From the NCBI RefSeq assembly GCF_036057275.1, contig NZ_CP107945.1, forward strand, positions 7,936,001-8,000,000: a stretch of DNA of 64,000 nucleotides, written 5' to 3'. The notes beneath the pieces are model-generated. The model did no database searches. It saw nothing but the letters and a program-made list of their open reading frames with translations, and was not told where the DNA came from. Source of the DNA: Streptomyces sp. NBC_00390. GTDB taxonomy: Bacteria; Actinomycetota; Actinomycetes; Streptomycetales; Streptomycetaceae. Positions 51,515 through 59,979 of this stretch are shown in pieces. The position numbers and the translations under genes were made by a program. Position 1 is the stretch's first letter, and every line of letters starts with the position of its first letter.

Positions 51515-52911
51515 CGGTCGCCCACCTCCGCGTGCGCCGTGCCGTCGAGGAACCACTCGGCTTCCGTACGCCACCGGCCCCACCACCGCTCCAGCAGGAC
51601 CCGGGCGTCCGCGCTCTCGCTGTTGCGGCACACGGCGGCCCCGCCGTCGGGATCGGTGTAGTCGAGCGCCAGGGTGCGTTCCTCGGGCTGGGTCACCTCG
51701 ACCCGGATGCGGCGCAGCCCCGCCGTGCCGCTCACCGTCCATACGGGCAGGCCGATACGTGTCCGGAAGCGGCCGAGCCCCGCCCAGCCGACGGCGCTGC
51801 GCTCCGCCCGGCGCGGCCAGGTGCGGCCGTTCCTGCGCAGTCGCAGGAAGGTGAGCGGCGGCAGCTTGTTCAGCCCGGGACGCATGGACACGGCGGCCAC
51901 GATCTCGAGGACGTCGCCGCCGCCCAGGTCGGCGTGCAGCCACGCCCAGCGGCGGGCGTTGCCGTGTCCGTAGATCCGGGCGGAAGCGCCCGGGGCTGCG
52001 TCGAGGTGCAGTTCGCCACCCGGGTGCTTGACCGTGCCGGTGTAGGAGGCGTGCGCGGACGGGAGGATCTGCGCGGCCGGCAGCAGCGGACGCCGCCAGG
52101 ACCAGCGCGGGAAGGTGAACAGGGGCTCGCCATCCGGGCGTTCGGTGAGATCCCAGCCGAATCCGCCCGCGGACCCCCGCAGCCGGCCGGGTCCGGCCTC
52201 GATCCCCTCCACACTGAAGCCGGCAGGATCCGGCTGCCACGGTTCGGGGCCGAACCGGGCGTGCTCGACTGGGCCTTCGGGCGGGAAGAGTGCGACCCAG
52301 CCGTGTGCGTGTGCGGGGGAGCCGTCGGCCGGCGCGGTCAGCTCGTGGTGCAGCCACACTCCGGTGCGGGTCTTGGGGTCGGTGAGCGTGGTGTACCAGA
52401 CCTCGGTGCGGCCGGGGCTGCCGTTCCAGCGCGGTGCCAGATGCCGTGCCGTGTCCTGTGCGCCCCGGGCCCGGGGAAAGCGGAAGCTGCCCAGGAAGGG
52501 CAGCAGCGCGGTCGCCACGCGGAAGCGCAGAGTGCCTCGTCCGGCCTCCTTGCCGTCCGCCAGCAGCGTGAACGGGAGTACCGTCATCGACTGCACCGGC
52601 CGCAGCGCCGAGACGGACTTCCACCCGTCGAGCGAGTAGCGGCGGCCGTCCTCGGCGGTGAAGTCCAGCCGGTAGCGGATCCGCCGCCGGGCGATCGGCG
52701 ATATCTCCAGCTCGCCCCGGACATCGCGGTCGTCGGCCCACCCGGCGATCCGCACCCGGCCGCTCAGCGTGCCGTCGGTCGTCCGGTGCGGGAGCATCAA
52801 CTCCTCGGCCCGTACGGCCAGATCGAGCCGCATCGGACGCGTCTCGCTCTCGCCGGCCAGCCGCACCGAACCGGCCATGGTCTCGGTGAACTCCGTTCCG
52901 CGCCCGGCCAT
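51511..52911 (-). CDS. Lipocalin/CrtC-like protein partner of the GMC oxidase
   Basis: 466-aa cytoplasmic protein, no certain family. The N-terminal ~150 residues resemble the beta-rich accessory domain that accompanies GMC oxidases in other actinobacteria (DRDVRGELEISPIARRRIRY, YSLDGWKSVSALRPVQSMTVL). The C-terminal part has the tryptophan-rich pattern of AttH/CrtC-type lipocalins (FGWDLTERP, GNARRWAWLHADLGGGDVLEIVAAVS). ATG 52911 overlaps the GntR stop by one base (TGATG), and its end overlaps the GMC start, so it is the middle gene of a three-gene operon. Confidence 0.66.
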   Translation of the reverse strand: MAGRGTEFTETMAGSVRLAGESETRPMRLDLAVRAEELMLPHRTTDGTLSGRVRIAGWADDRDVRGELEISPIARRRIRYRLDFTAEDGRRYSLDGWKSVSALRPVQSMTVLPFTLLADGKEAGRGTLRFRVATALLPFLGSFRFPRARGAQDTARHLAPRWNGSPGRTEVWYTTLTDPKTRTGVWLHHELTAPADGSPAHAHGWVALFPPEGPVEHARFGPEPWQPDPAGFSVEGIEAGPGRLRGSAGGFGWDLTERPDGEPLFTFPRWSWRRPLLPAAQILPSAHASYTGTVKHPGGELHLDAAPGASARIYGHGNARRWAWLHADLGGGDVLEIVAAVSMRPGLNKLPPLTFLRLRRNGRTWPRRAERSAVGWAGLGRFRTRIGLPVWTVSGTAGLRRIRVEVTQPEERTLALDYTDPDGGAAVCRNSESADARVLLERWWGRWRTEAEWFLDGTAHAEVGDR

Positions 52912-53603
52912 CACCCGACCCCCAGTCCGTCGAGCATGATCCGCTCGGTGGCGCTCAGATACACATCGGCAGCGGCGCGCGCCGCCGCACCGTCGCCCGC
53001 GCAGACCGCTTCGACGACCGGGGCCAGTCGCGCATGGGCGGCCTCCGGGTCCAGGAACGGCCCCACCAGATGGGCCCGCATCGGTACGTAGGCGTTGAAG
53101 AGGGTGTTGGTCAGCAGGGTGTAGACCCGGTTGCCGGTGGCGCGCGCCAGCGCACGGTGCACCTCGATGTCGGCGAGCTGGACCGCATCCCCGCCCTCGG
53201 CGCCCGCTACAGCGGCCAGCAACTCCCGCAGCTCGGTGCGTTGCGTCGCCGTGCCCTTCTCGGCGGCGCGGCCCGCGATCAACGCGCCGATGCTGCGCCG
53301 TACTTCGAAGATCTCGCCGAGCCAGCCGGGGCTGTGCCGCACCAGCATGGGCAGCAGATCCGCACCGCCGAGGCGCGCGTAGTCCCGCACCCGGGTGCCC
53401 ACGCCGTGCCGGGTCTCCAGCAGTCCGGCCTGCACCAGGCGGCCGAAGGCGTGCTTGAGGGTGGTCCGGGTGACGCCGTAGCCGTCCGCGAGTTCGCGCT
53501 CGGGAGGCAGATAACTGCCGGTGGGATGGCGGCCGGTGAGGATGTCCTCCCTCAGGCGCATCTCCAGTGCGTCGACGATCGTCTCGCGGGGCAGTGTCTC
53601 CAC
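52911..53603 (-). CDS. GntR-family (FadR-type) transcriptional regulator
   Basis: 230-aa repressor with an N-terminal winged HTH (IVDALEMRLREDILTGRHPTGSYLPPERELADGYGVTRTTLKHAFGRLVQAGLLETRHGVGTRV) and an all-helical FCD effector domain (LGEIFEVRRSIGALIAGRAAEK, DIEVHRALARATGNRVYTLL). GTG 53603 has GAGGAG just upstream. It is first in the operon with the lipocalin-like and GMC genes and probably autoregulates through the palindrome immediately upstream. A fatty or sterol-like ligand would suit the GMC enzyme. Confidence 0.87.
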   Translation of the reverse strand: METLPRETIVDALEMRLREDILTGRHPTGSYLPPERELADGYGVTRTTLKHAFGRLVQAGLLETRHGVGTRVRDYARLGGADLLPMLVRHSPGWLGEIFEVRRSIGALIAGRAAEKGTATQRTELRELLAAVAGAEGGDAVQLADIEVHRALARATGNRVYTLLTNTLFNAYVPMRAHLVGPFLDPEAAHARLAPVVEAVCAGDGAAARAAADVYLSATERIMLDGLGVG

Positions 53604-53611
53604 AATTCTCC

Positions 53612-53638
53612 TCAGTGGCTGAGTGGATGAGCCACTGA
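53612..53638. promoter_or_regulatory. Probable GntR operator
   Basis: TCAGTGGCT (53612-53620) and AGCCACTGA (53630-53638) form a perfect 9-bp inverted repeat with a 9-nt spacer, 8 bp before the GntR start codon. Confidence 0.65.
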
Positions 53639-53686
53639 ACCACGCTGAGGGGTCGGGAAGCAAGGGTCCGTACCACGCAGAACCGA

Positions 53687-54583
53687 CTACAGGGCGTCCG
53701 CGTCCTTCTGCGGTTCGTCGGGTGCGACCAGCGACTGCGTGAGCGGGATCCGGGCAAGTGCCAGGACACCCGCGGCGATCAGGGCGACACCGAGCAGCTG
53801 AGGCAGCAACCACCAGCCGGCGCGGACGTGTTCCTCGTAGATGATGATTCCGAGCACCATACTCACCGTCGCGTCGCCGAGGGTGAGGGCGGGCTGCGAG
53901 GCGACCAGCGGCCCGGCCTGCATCGCGTTCTCCAGCAGGAACAGCGCGCCCCCGCCGACCGCCGCGAAGGCGTACGTCTGCCAGGAGGTGAAGAACGCGG
54001 CGACTCCGTAGTCGTCGAGGATGTGCATGGACGCCTTCATCAAGGCCGCCGTCACCGCGAATCCGATGGCGGTGGCTGCGCCCAGACAACCTGCCCGGAT
54101 CCGGCCCTCGGGATGCTTGATCGCCGTCAGACAGAGAACGACGACCGCTGCGACGCACACCGCGAGTGCGGGGATCCAGCGGTCCAGCGCTACATGGGTG
54201 CGGTTGCCCGAGGGGGACGCCGCGGCCAGCGCGACGCCGAGCCCGACCACCACCACAGCCACCGCCAGCCAACCGGACCGCGGCAGTCCACGGTGCATCA
54301 GCAGCGAGGCGACGACGAGCGTGAGCGGCAGTTCGAGGATGAACAGCGGCTGCACGACGGTCAGCGGACCGGTCGCGAGGGCCAGCGCCTGGCAGACACC
54401 GGCGGCGATCACGGCCCCGATCCCGGCCAGCCACAGCGGCCGCCGCAGCAGATCGACCATCAGCCCCGCACGCAGACCTTCCGACCGCGGCACGCTCAGG
54501 GCGGCCTTGCGCTGGAGAACGGTGGCGACGGCGTTGCTCAGCGCCGCGCAGAGCGCGAACAGGACCGGCAGGAAGGTGCGCAC
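53687..54583 (-). CDS. DMT/EamA-superfamily transporter
   Basis: 298-aa inner-membrane protein with about ten TM helices, such as FLPVLFALCAALSNAVATVL, WLAGIGAVIAAGVCQALAL and WLAVAVVVVGLGVALAA. The first half contains LTVVQPLFILELPLTLV and the second VSMVLGIIIYEEHV, in the positions of the two EamA repeats. The substrate is unknown; it resembles the EamA-like genes of undefined role common in Streptomyces. GTG 54583 has GGAGG a few bases upstream. A 44-bp gap separates it from the upstream minus-strand gene. Confidence 0.83.
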   Translation of the reverse strand: MRTFLPVLFALCAALSNAVATVLQRKAALSVPRSEGLRAGLMVDLLRRPLWLAGIGAVIAAGVCQALALATGPLTVVQPLFILELPLTLVVASLLMHRGLPRSGWLAVAVVVVGLGVALAAASPSGNRTHVALDRWIPALAVCVAAVVVLCLTAIKHPEGRIRAGCLGAATAIGFAVTAALMKASMHILDDYGVAAFFTSWQTYAFAAVGGGALFLLENAMQAGPLVASQPALTLGDATVSMVLGIIIYEEHVRAGWWLLPQLLGVALIAAGVLALARIPLTQSLVAPDEPQKDADAL

Positions 54584-54626
54584 GTGGTCGGCCTCCGTGG
54601 GGGGCGGTCGGGTGGCGGGGTCCGGG

Positions 54627-55139
54627 TCAGCGGTCGTCGAGGGTCAGCCCGGAGGCGGGCTGCGAGAACAGCCGCCGGGCGTTGGCGTCGAGCGCGGCGA
54701 AGCCCTCCACCAGCTGGGCCGCCACGCGCCACGACCCGTCCGGCCGTGGAGCGAACTCCCACAGGTGGAACGCCTTTCCCGTGAAGCTGTCGCTCGCCGG
54801 CGCCTTGCCGATCCGCTGCCGCAGAAAGAACTGGAGCCGGGTGCGGACCCGCACGCGGCCGTCGGGGAGCTGCTCGGGCGTGGACATCTGCTCGACGGTG
54901 TGCGACTCGTCGAAGAAGTCCGAGCGCGCGGCGAGGAACTCCCGCAGCCCCTGGTCACCCTCCCGGACCAGACCGTCGACGAACCCGGTGCGGAAGTCGT
55001 CGGTCAGCACCTCCTCCCGCATCCGCTCCGCGGACGCATGGGCCTGCAGCAGGGTGAAGTACCGCTCCGTCACCTCCCAGAGCAGTGGGACGACGGCACG
55101 CGGCGCAGCGAACTCGGCAGCAGCGGACTCGGCGGGCAT
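54627..55139 (-). CDS. NTF2/SnoaL-like hypothetical protein
   Basis: 170-aa protein with the appearance of a SnoaL/NTF2-like cone fold: LLWEVTERYFTLLQAHASAERMREEVLTDDFRTGFVDG, then RVRTRLQFFLRQRIG and AFHLWEFAPRPDGSWRVAAQLVEGFAAL. No catalytic residues can be assigned. ATG 55139 has a strong AAGGAGG 4 nt upstream. Confidence 0.66.
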   Translation of the reverse strand: MPAESAAAEFAAPRAVVPLLWEVTERYFTLLQAHASAERMREEVLTDDFRTGFVDGLVREGDQGLREFLAARSDFFDESHTVEQMSTPEQLPDGRVRVRTRLQFFLRQRIGKAPASDSFTGKAFHLWEFAPRPDGSWRVAAQLVEGFAALDANARRLFSQPASGLTLDDR

Positions 55140-55388
55140 ACGACCTCCTTGCACCCTCTGCCATGGTCACCCCGGCCCGCCCGTCCCGCGCGATCCGGCT
55201 CGCCGAACGGGACGTCCGCCGCGTCCCGGACCAGGCCGCCCGGGCGGCCTGGTCCGCGTCCCGTCCGCCGCACCCCGGACTCCGCGGCCCGGGCTGCGGT
55301 CCGCCGCGTACACACCCACAATGGGACGCGGGCCCACGCCCGGCCCACTCGCGACGCCTGCCAGGCATCGCCCGAGAGGAACGTGCCC

Positions 55389-55667
55389 ATGCGCGCAGAG
55401 CCGTCAACCACGGCGCGGACGGGGGCCTTCATCACGGCCGTGGTCGCGCTCGCCGGCGCGTCGGCGGCGAGCACGGCGATGACGCTCGAACGGCCGCCCG
55501 AGTACGCATCTGACGCCGTCCCACGGCCCGGCGGGGCCGCGATGCCGGCCGCGTCGGTCGTCGACACGGCTGTACGCCACCGGCTCGCCGTTCACGGCCG
55601 GGGGCTGTCGCAGTCACCGCCCGCGGCCGTCGGCATGGCGGACGGCAGCCGTGAGGTACTGCCGTGA
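55389..55667 (+). CDS. Small membrane protein coupled to the FUSC gene
   Basis: 92-aa protein with one hydrophobic segment (GAFITAVVALAGASAASTAM) near the N-terminus and a proline/arginine-rich tail. ATG 55389 follows GAGAGGA. The stop overlaps the next start by 4 nt (GTGA at 55664-55667), so translation is coupled to the FUSC-family gene. The coupling suggests a small accessory subunit. Confidence 0.6.
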   Translation: MRAEPSTTARTGAFITAVVALAGASAASTAMTLERPPEYASDAVPRPGGAAMPAASVVDTAVRHRLAVHGRGLSQSPPAAVGMADGSREVLP

Positions 55668-57859
55668 CGCGCGCCGAATCCGCCCGCAAGGGCGGGCAGC
55701 GTCACCACTTCGTCCCGTCCGGTCCCGACCGTACGGCGATCGTGCACAGGGCCGTCCGGGTCACCGTGGCCGCGAGCGCCGGGTTCTACCCCTTCGTGTA
55801 CGTCGTGGACCGGCCGGAGACGGCGATCTACGCTCTGTTCGGGCCGGTGGCGCTCGGCGCGATGTCACAGATCCCGGGATCGGGGCGGCAGCGGGCCGCC
55901 GTGATGCTGCGTGCGCTGCCCGTCGGCCTGCTGCTGGTCGTGCTGGGCACAGTGCTGGCAGTGAGCACCTGGGCGGCGGTCCTCGGGATGCTGGTCGTCG
56001 GGTTCGTGCTCGCCTTCGCCGCGGTAGCAGGCCCCCGCGCGGCCGGAGCGGCGCCAGGGCTCCAGCTCTGCTACATCCTGGCGTGTTTCCCGCCCTACGC
56101 ACCACAGGCCCTGGGGGACCGGCTGACCGGCATCACCCTCGGCGTGCTGGTGCTGGCCCTGTGCGAGGTCTTCCTGCTCCCCGCGCCGACGGCCGTCCCC
56201 TACCGCGAGCGGCTGGCGGACGCCATCTCGACCGCCGCCTCCGCGGCGGGAGACGATACGGCGGCCCGTCCGCCGCCGGAGCAGGCCGCCTTTGCGGACC
56301 AACTGCGGGCGACCGGCCGGAACCTGCGGCTGTCCAGCCTGCCGCCCGCCGAACGGCCCGCAGGGCCCGGCCGGGCGGACCGGGCGCTTGCGCACGCCGG
56401 TACGGCGGCCCGCAGACTGCTGGACCAACTGGCCCACTCGGGGGATCTCCGGCCGGCCGGCACCGCCCCGCCGGGGAGCAGCGCCGACGCCGACGCGGAT
56501 GCCACGTCGGCCGGCCTCCTCGCCCGCGTGTCCGCGCTGTGTGATGCCGTCGCGGCCGCCCTGCGCACCGGACGGCCGCCCCCCGCCGCCGGCCTCGTTG
56601 CCCTGGACACGGCGATTCGGGACTTCCAGGCACAGCGCCTCGCCCAGGCGAGCGGCCCCCCGCACCGCGTACCCGGCGGCAGGGCGCTGCGCCGTCAGGC
56701 CGCAGTCCTCGGCACCGCCGTTTCCGTCCGGACACTGTATGTCTCCGTGACGGTCGGGCTCGACGGCAGACGTACGGATCCGATCCCGCCCCAGGAGCTG
56801 TTCTGGTACGCCGACGCGAGCGCCCCCGCGCTGTGGTGGCGGCGTCTCGCCGGCAACATGACCCTGCGTTCGGTGCAGTTCCAGAACGCGGTCCGCATCG
56901 CCGTAGGACTGGGCGCGGCCCGGCTGGTGGCAGGGTCGCTGGATCTGGAACACGGCTTCTGGGTGCTGCTCGCGGTGCTGACGCTCGGTCGTACGACCGT
57001 GTGGGAGACCTGGTCGGCGGTGCGTTCGGCGGTGATCGGCACTCTTTTGGGGGCCGTGGCGGCAGGCACGCTGCTGTTCGTGGCCGGGCAGCACACCAAC
57101 GCCTACGCGGTACTGCTCGCACCCGGCATGCTGGCGGCCTTCGCACTGGGGCCACTGCTGGGCATCGCCTGGGCGCAGGCACTGTTCACGCTGGTGGTCG
57201 CGGCGGCGTTCGCCCAGCTCGCTCCCGCTTCCTGGCAGTTGGCGGAGATCCGGATCGAGGACGTGGTCACCGGCAGCGCGATCGGCCTGCTGTGCGGGCT
57301 GCTCGCGTGGCCCGCCGGAGCGCGCCGGGAGGTCCGACGAACGATGGGCGCGCTGCTGCATGCCTGTGCCCCGCTGGTCCCGGGCACCGTCCGGGGGCTC
57401 GTGGCCGAACCGCCCGGATCCGTTCCCCCACCCTCCACGATTCCCGCCCTGCACTGTCTGCGTCTCGCCGAAGCCGCCTATCTGCAGTTCCGCAGCGAAC
57501 CGGGCGAACGGCCGGCCGCGATGTGGGACTGGCATGCCGTCCTCATCGCCGCCAACCACGTCCTGCTGGGTGTCCACTCGCTGCCCCGCATCGACCAGCC
57601 GACAGTGGCCATCCCCCCGGATGCGGTCGCCCGGGTCGGTACGGCGGCGGATCAAGTCGCGCTCGCCACCGACCGGGTGGCCGAACTGTGTGCCGAGGGA
57701 GCGCCGAGGCGGACTCCTGTCCGCTCGGTGTTCCGCCCGTCCACCGAGCCACCGGTCAGCCCTCCACTGCCGGTGCTCATCGACCTGGAGCAATGGCTGG
57801 GCAGCCTTGCCGCTCAACTCGCCCGGATCGAGAGCCCGTCGGCGCCGGCGCCAGGATGA
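55664..57859 (+). CDS. FUSC-family membrane protein (aromatic acid exporter-like)
   Basis: 731-aa inner-membrane protein with two blocks of TM helices: residues ~25-160 (TVAASAGFYPFVY, AVMLRALPVGLLLVVLGTVLAV, ITLGVLVLALCEVFLL) and ~420-580 (LEHGFWVLLAVLTLGRTTVWET, VRSAVIGTLLGAVAAGTLLFVAG). A cytoplasmic helical domain lies between, and another tail (WHAVLIAANHVLLGVHSL) ends the protein. GLDLEHGFWVLLAVLTL-type sequence with the duplicated RTTVWET-type motif is typical of FUSC/YccS proteins, which export aromatic or other organic acids. GTG 55664 is fixed by the overlap. Confidence 0.85.
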   Translation: MTRAESARKGGQRHHFVPSGPDRTAIVHRAVRVTVAASAGFYPFVYVVDRPETAIYALFGPVALGAMSQIPGSGRQRAAVMLRALPVGLLLVVLGTVLAVSTWAAVLGMLVVGFVLAFAAVAGPRAAGAAPGLQLCYILACFPPYAPQALGDRLTGITLGVLVLALCEVFLLPAPTAVPYRERLADAISTAASAAGDDTAARPPPEQAAFADQLRATGRNLRLSSLPPAERPAGPGRADRALAHAGTAARRLLDQLAHSGDLRPAGTAPPGSSADADADATSAGLLARVSALCDAVAAALRTGRPPPAAGLVALDTAIRDFQAQRLAQASGPPHRVPGGRALRRQAAVLGTAVSVRTLYVSVTVGLDGRRTDPIPPQELFWYADASAPALWWRRLAGNMTLRSVQFQNAVRIAVGLGAARLVAGSLDLEHGFWVLLAVLTLGRTTVWETWSAVRSAVIGTLLGAVAAGTLLFVAGQHTNAYAVLLAPGMLAAFALGPLLGIAWAQALFTLVVAAAFAQLAPASWQLAEIRIEDVVTGSAIGLLCGLLAWPAGARREVRRTMGALLHACAPLVPGTVRGLVAEPPGSVPPPSTIPALHCLRLAEAAYLQFRSEPGERPAAMWDWHAVLIAANHVLLGVHSLPRIDQPTVAIPPDAVARVGTAADQVALATDRVAELCAEGAPRRTPVRSVFRPSTEPPVSPPLPVLIDLEQWLGSLAAQLARIESPSAPAPG

Positions 57860-57877
57860 CCCGGCCCCGTGCGGCCG

Positions 57878-58579
57878 TCACACTGCGGCGAGCCGGGCCG
57901 CAGCGCTCTCGATGAGCATGTCCAGCGCCGCCGGATAGGCGCTGACGTTCATCTCCGCGACGAGATGCGGCGCCGCCGGTGCGATACAGGGGTGTGTGTC
58001 CGCGGGCAGCCGGGCGTACGTGGCCTGCCAGACGGCTTCGTCCGCCCGGCGGGCCGCCTCGGGCAGCGCGGCGGTGGCCGCGTCGAGCGCGGCGAAGGCC
58101 AGCGTCTGGTCGATGAAGCAGTGGTAGACGCGCACCGCCGCGGGCGTGGGGAAACCCGCCCGGTGCAGCACGCCGAGGATGATCTCGTCCGACGCGATCT
58201 CATGGGCACGTCCGGAGACGCGGCTCGCCGTCAGCACCGCGGCCTGCGGATGGGCCAGATAGGCGGCATGGATGCGCAGACCCAGCTCGCGCAGGTCGGC
58301 CCGCCAGTCGGCGGACGCGGACCAGCCACGCAGTGCGCGGCCGATCAGCTCGTCACCGACGGCCAGCGTCAGCTCGTCCATACCGCGGAAGTACCGGTAG
58401 AGCGAGCTCGGATCGGCCCCCAGCGCGGCACCGATACGGCGGGCGGTCAGCCCGGCGGCGCCATGCTCACGCAGCATCCGCAGCGCCGTCGTCACGATCA
58501 GCTGCTCCGAAAGGACCACGCCCGTCTTCGTGGGACGACGACGCCGCCGCTCGGACTCCGGCACCACCTTCTTCGCCAT
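57878..58579 (-). CDS. TetR-family transcriptional regulator
   Basis: 233-aa regulator with a basic N-terminus (KKVVPESERRRRRPTKTG), the HTH (SEQLIVTTALRMLREHGAAGLTARRIGAALGADPSSLYRYFRGMDELTLAV) and a C-terminal TetR_C-type domain (LGLRIHAAYLAHPQAAVL, HCFIDQTLAFAAL). ATG 58579. It is convergent with the FUSC gene and divergent from the saccharopine-dehydrogenase-like gene, so it probably controls the latter. Confidence 0.86.
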   Translation of the reverse strand: MAKKVVPESERRRRRPTKTGVVLSEQLIVTTALRMLREHGAAGLTARRIGAALGADPSSLYRYFRGMDELTLAVGDELIGRALRGWSASADWRADLRELGLRIHAAYLAHPQAAVLTASRVSGRAHEIASDEIILGVLHRAGFPTPAAVRVYHCFIDQTLAFAALDAATAALPEAARRADEAVWQATYARLPADTHPCIAPAAPHLVAEMNVSAYPAALDMLIESAAARLAAV

Positions 58580-58695
58580 CGGCCTGCCTTTCCTCGCGGG
58601 GAGCGCCTTATGCCAACGCCATTGACCGTATCAACCGCCGATGAGTTTGATCGGGGGGCCGGGACAGTCCCCGGGAAACAGGGAAGGACCTCGTC

Positions 58696-59940
58696 ATGCG
58701 CATCTTGCTGATCGGCGCCGGTGGTGTGGGTACGGCCATCACCCGGATCGCCGCCCGCCGTGGATTCTTCGAACGGATGGTCGTCGCCGACTACGACCAG
58801 GCGCGAGCCGAGGCTGCCGTGGCCGCCGTCGCGTCCGCCGGGAGCGGCTCCGGCGGACCGGAGGAAGGCCGGTTCGCCGCCGCCCGGATCGACGCATCGG
58901 ACGAGGCGGCGGTCACGGAACTTCTCCGGCGGGAGCGCTGCGACGCCCTGCTGAACGCGACCGACCCCCGCTTCGTCATGCCGCTGTTCCGCGCGTCGCT
59001 CGCGGCAGGCGCACACTACCTCGACATGGCGATGTCCCTGTCGCATCCGCACCCGGAGCGGCCGTACGAGGAGTGCGGGGTCAAACTGGGCGACGAGCAG
59101 TTCTCGCTGGCGGACGACTGGGAGAAGTCGGGCCGGCTGGCCCTCGTCGGCATGGGAGTGGAGCCGGGTCTGTCGGATGTGTTCGCCCGCTACGCCGCCG
59201 ACGAACTGTTCGACTCCATCGAGGAGGTCGGGATCCGGGACGGAGCGAACCTCACGGTGGAGGGCTACGACTTCGCGCCCTCGTTCAGTATCTGGACGAC
59301 GATCGAGGAGTGCCTCAACCCGCCGGTGATCTTCGAGGCCGGCCGCGGCTGGTTCACGACACCGCCGTTCAGCGAGCCCGAGGTGTTCGACTTCCCCGAG
59401 GGCATCGGGCCGGTCGAGTGCGTCAACGTCGAGCATGAAGAGGTGCTGCTGATCCCGCGCTGGGTGGAGGCGAACCGGGTCACCTTCAAGTACGGCCTCG
59501 GCACGGACTTCATCAACACGCTGCAGGTCCTGCACCAGGTGGGTCTGGACAAGACCGATCCGGTCATGGTGAAGGGGCCCGAAGGGCCGGTCCAGGTCTC
59601 GCCGCGTGACGTGGTCGCGGCCTGCCTGCCCGATCCCGCCACTCTCGGCGACCGGATGCGCGGCAAGACCTGTGCGGGCACCTGGGTCAAGGGCACCAAG
59701 GACGGCCGGCCGCGCGAGGTCTACCTGTACCACGTCGTCGACAACGAGTGGTCCATGAAGGAGTACGGCAGCCAGGCCGTCGTGTGGCAGACGGCCGTCA
59801 ACCCGGTGGTCGCCCTCGAACTCGTCGCGACCGACGCCTGGTCGGGGAGGGGCATTCTCGGGCCGGAAGCCTTCGACGCCCGTCCCTTCCTCGATCTCCT
59901 CGAGGAGTACGGCTCCCCCTGGGGCATGCGCGAGCAGTGA
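58696..59940 (+). CDS. Saccharopine dehydrogenase / lysine-6-dehydrogenase-like protein
   Basis: 414-aa NAD(P)-dependent enzyme of the Sacchrp_dh_NADP family. The nucleotide motif is RILLIGAGGVGTAITRIAARRGFF at the N-terminus, followed by CDALLNATDPRFVMPLFRASLAAGAHYLDMAMS and GMGVEPGLSDVFARYAADEL. The C-terminal catalytic domain contains HEEVLLIPRWVEANRVTFKYGLGTDFI. It resembles the carboxynorspermidine/saccharopine branch; lysine or polyamine catabolism is likely. Regulation is probably through the divergent TetR. Confidence 0.84.
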   Translation: MRILLIGAGGVGTAITRIAARRGFFERMVVADYDQARAEAAVAAVASAGSGSGGPEEGRFAAARIDASDEAAVTELLRRERCDALLNATDPRFVMPLFRASLAAGAHYLDMAMSLSHPHPERPYEECGVKLGDEQFSLADDWEKSGRLALVGMGVEPGLSDVFARYAADELFDSIEEVGIRDGANLTVEGYDFAPSFSIWTTIEECLNPPVIFEAGRGWFTTPPFSEPEVFDFPEGIGPVECVNVEHEEVLLIPRWVEANRVTFKYGLGTDFINTLQVLHQVGLDKTDPVMVKGPEGPVQVSPRDVVAACLPDPATLGDRMRGKTCAGTWVKGTKDGRPREVYLYHVVDNEWSMKEYGSQAVVWQTAVNPVVALELVATDAWSGRGILGPEAFDARPFLDLLEEYGSPWGMREQ

Positions 59941-59942
59941 GC

Positions 59943-59975
59943 AGCGGGACGGCCCCGTCCAGGGGCCGTCCCGCT
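59943..59975. terminator. Bidirectional terminator hairpin
   Basis: Perfect 14-bp inverted repeat (59943-59956, 59962-59975) with a 5-nt loop between the convergent saccharopine-dehydrogenase-like and diacylglycerol kinase genes. Confidence 0.7.
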
Positions 59976-59979
59976 CGCG

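Noticed and set aside
49652..52741. A single 1029-codon minus-strand frame covering the GMC oxidase and beyond
   Set aside because: Only the part after GTG 51514 is GMC oxidase; the upstream part is a shadow of the lipocalin-like gene in another frame.
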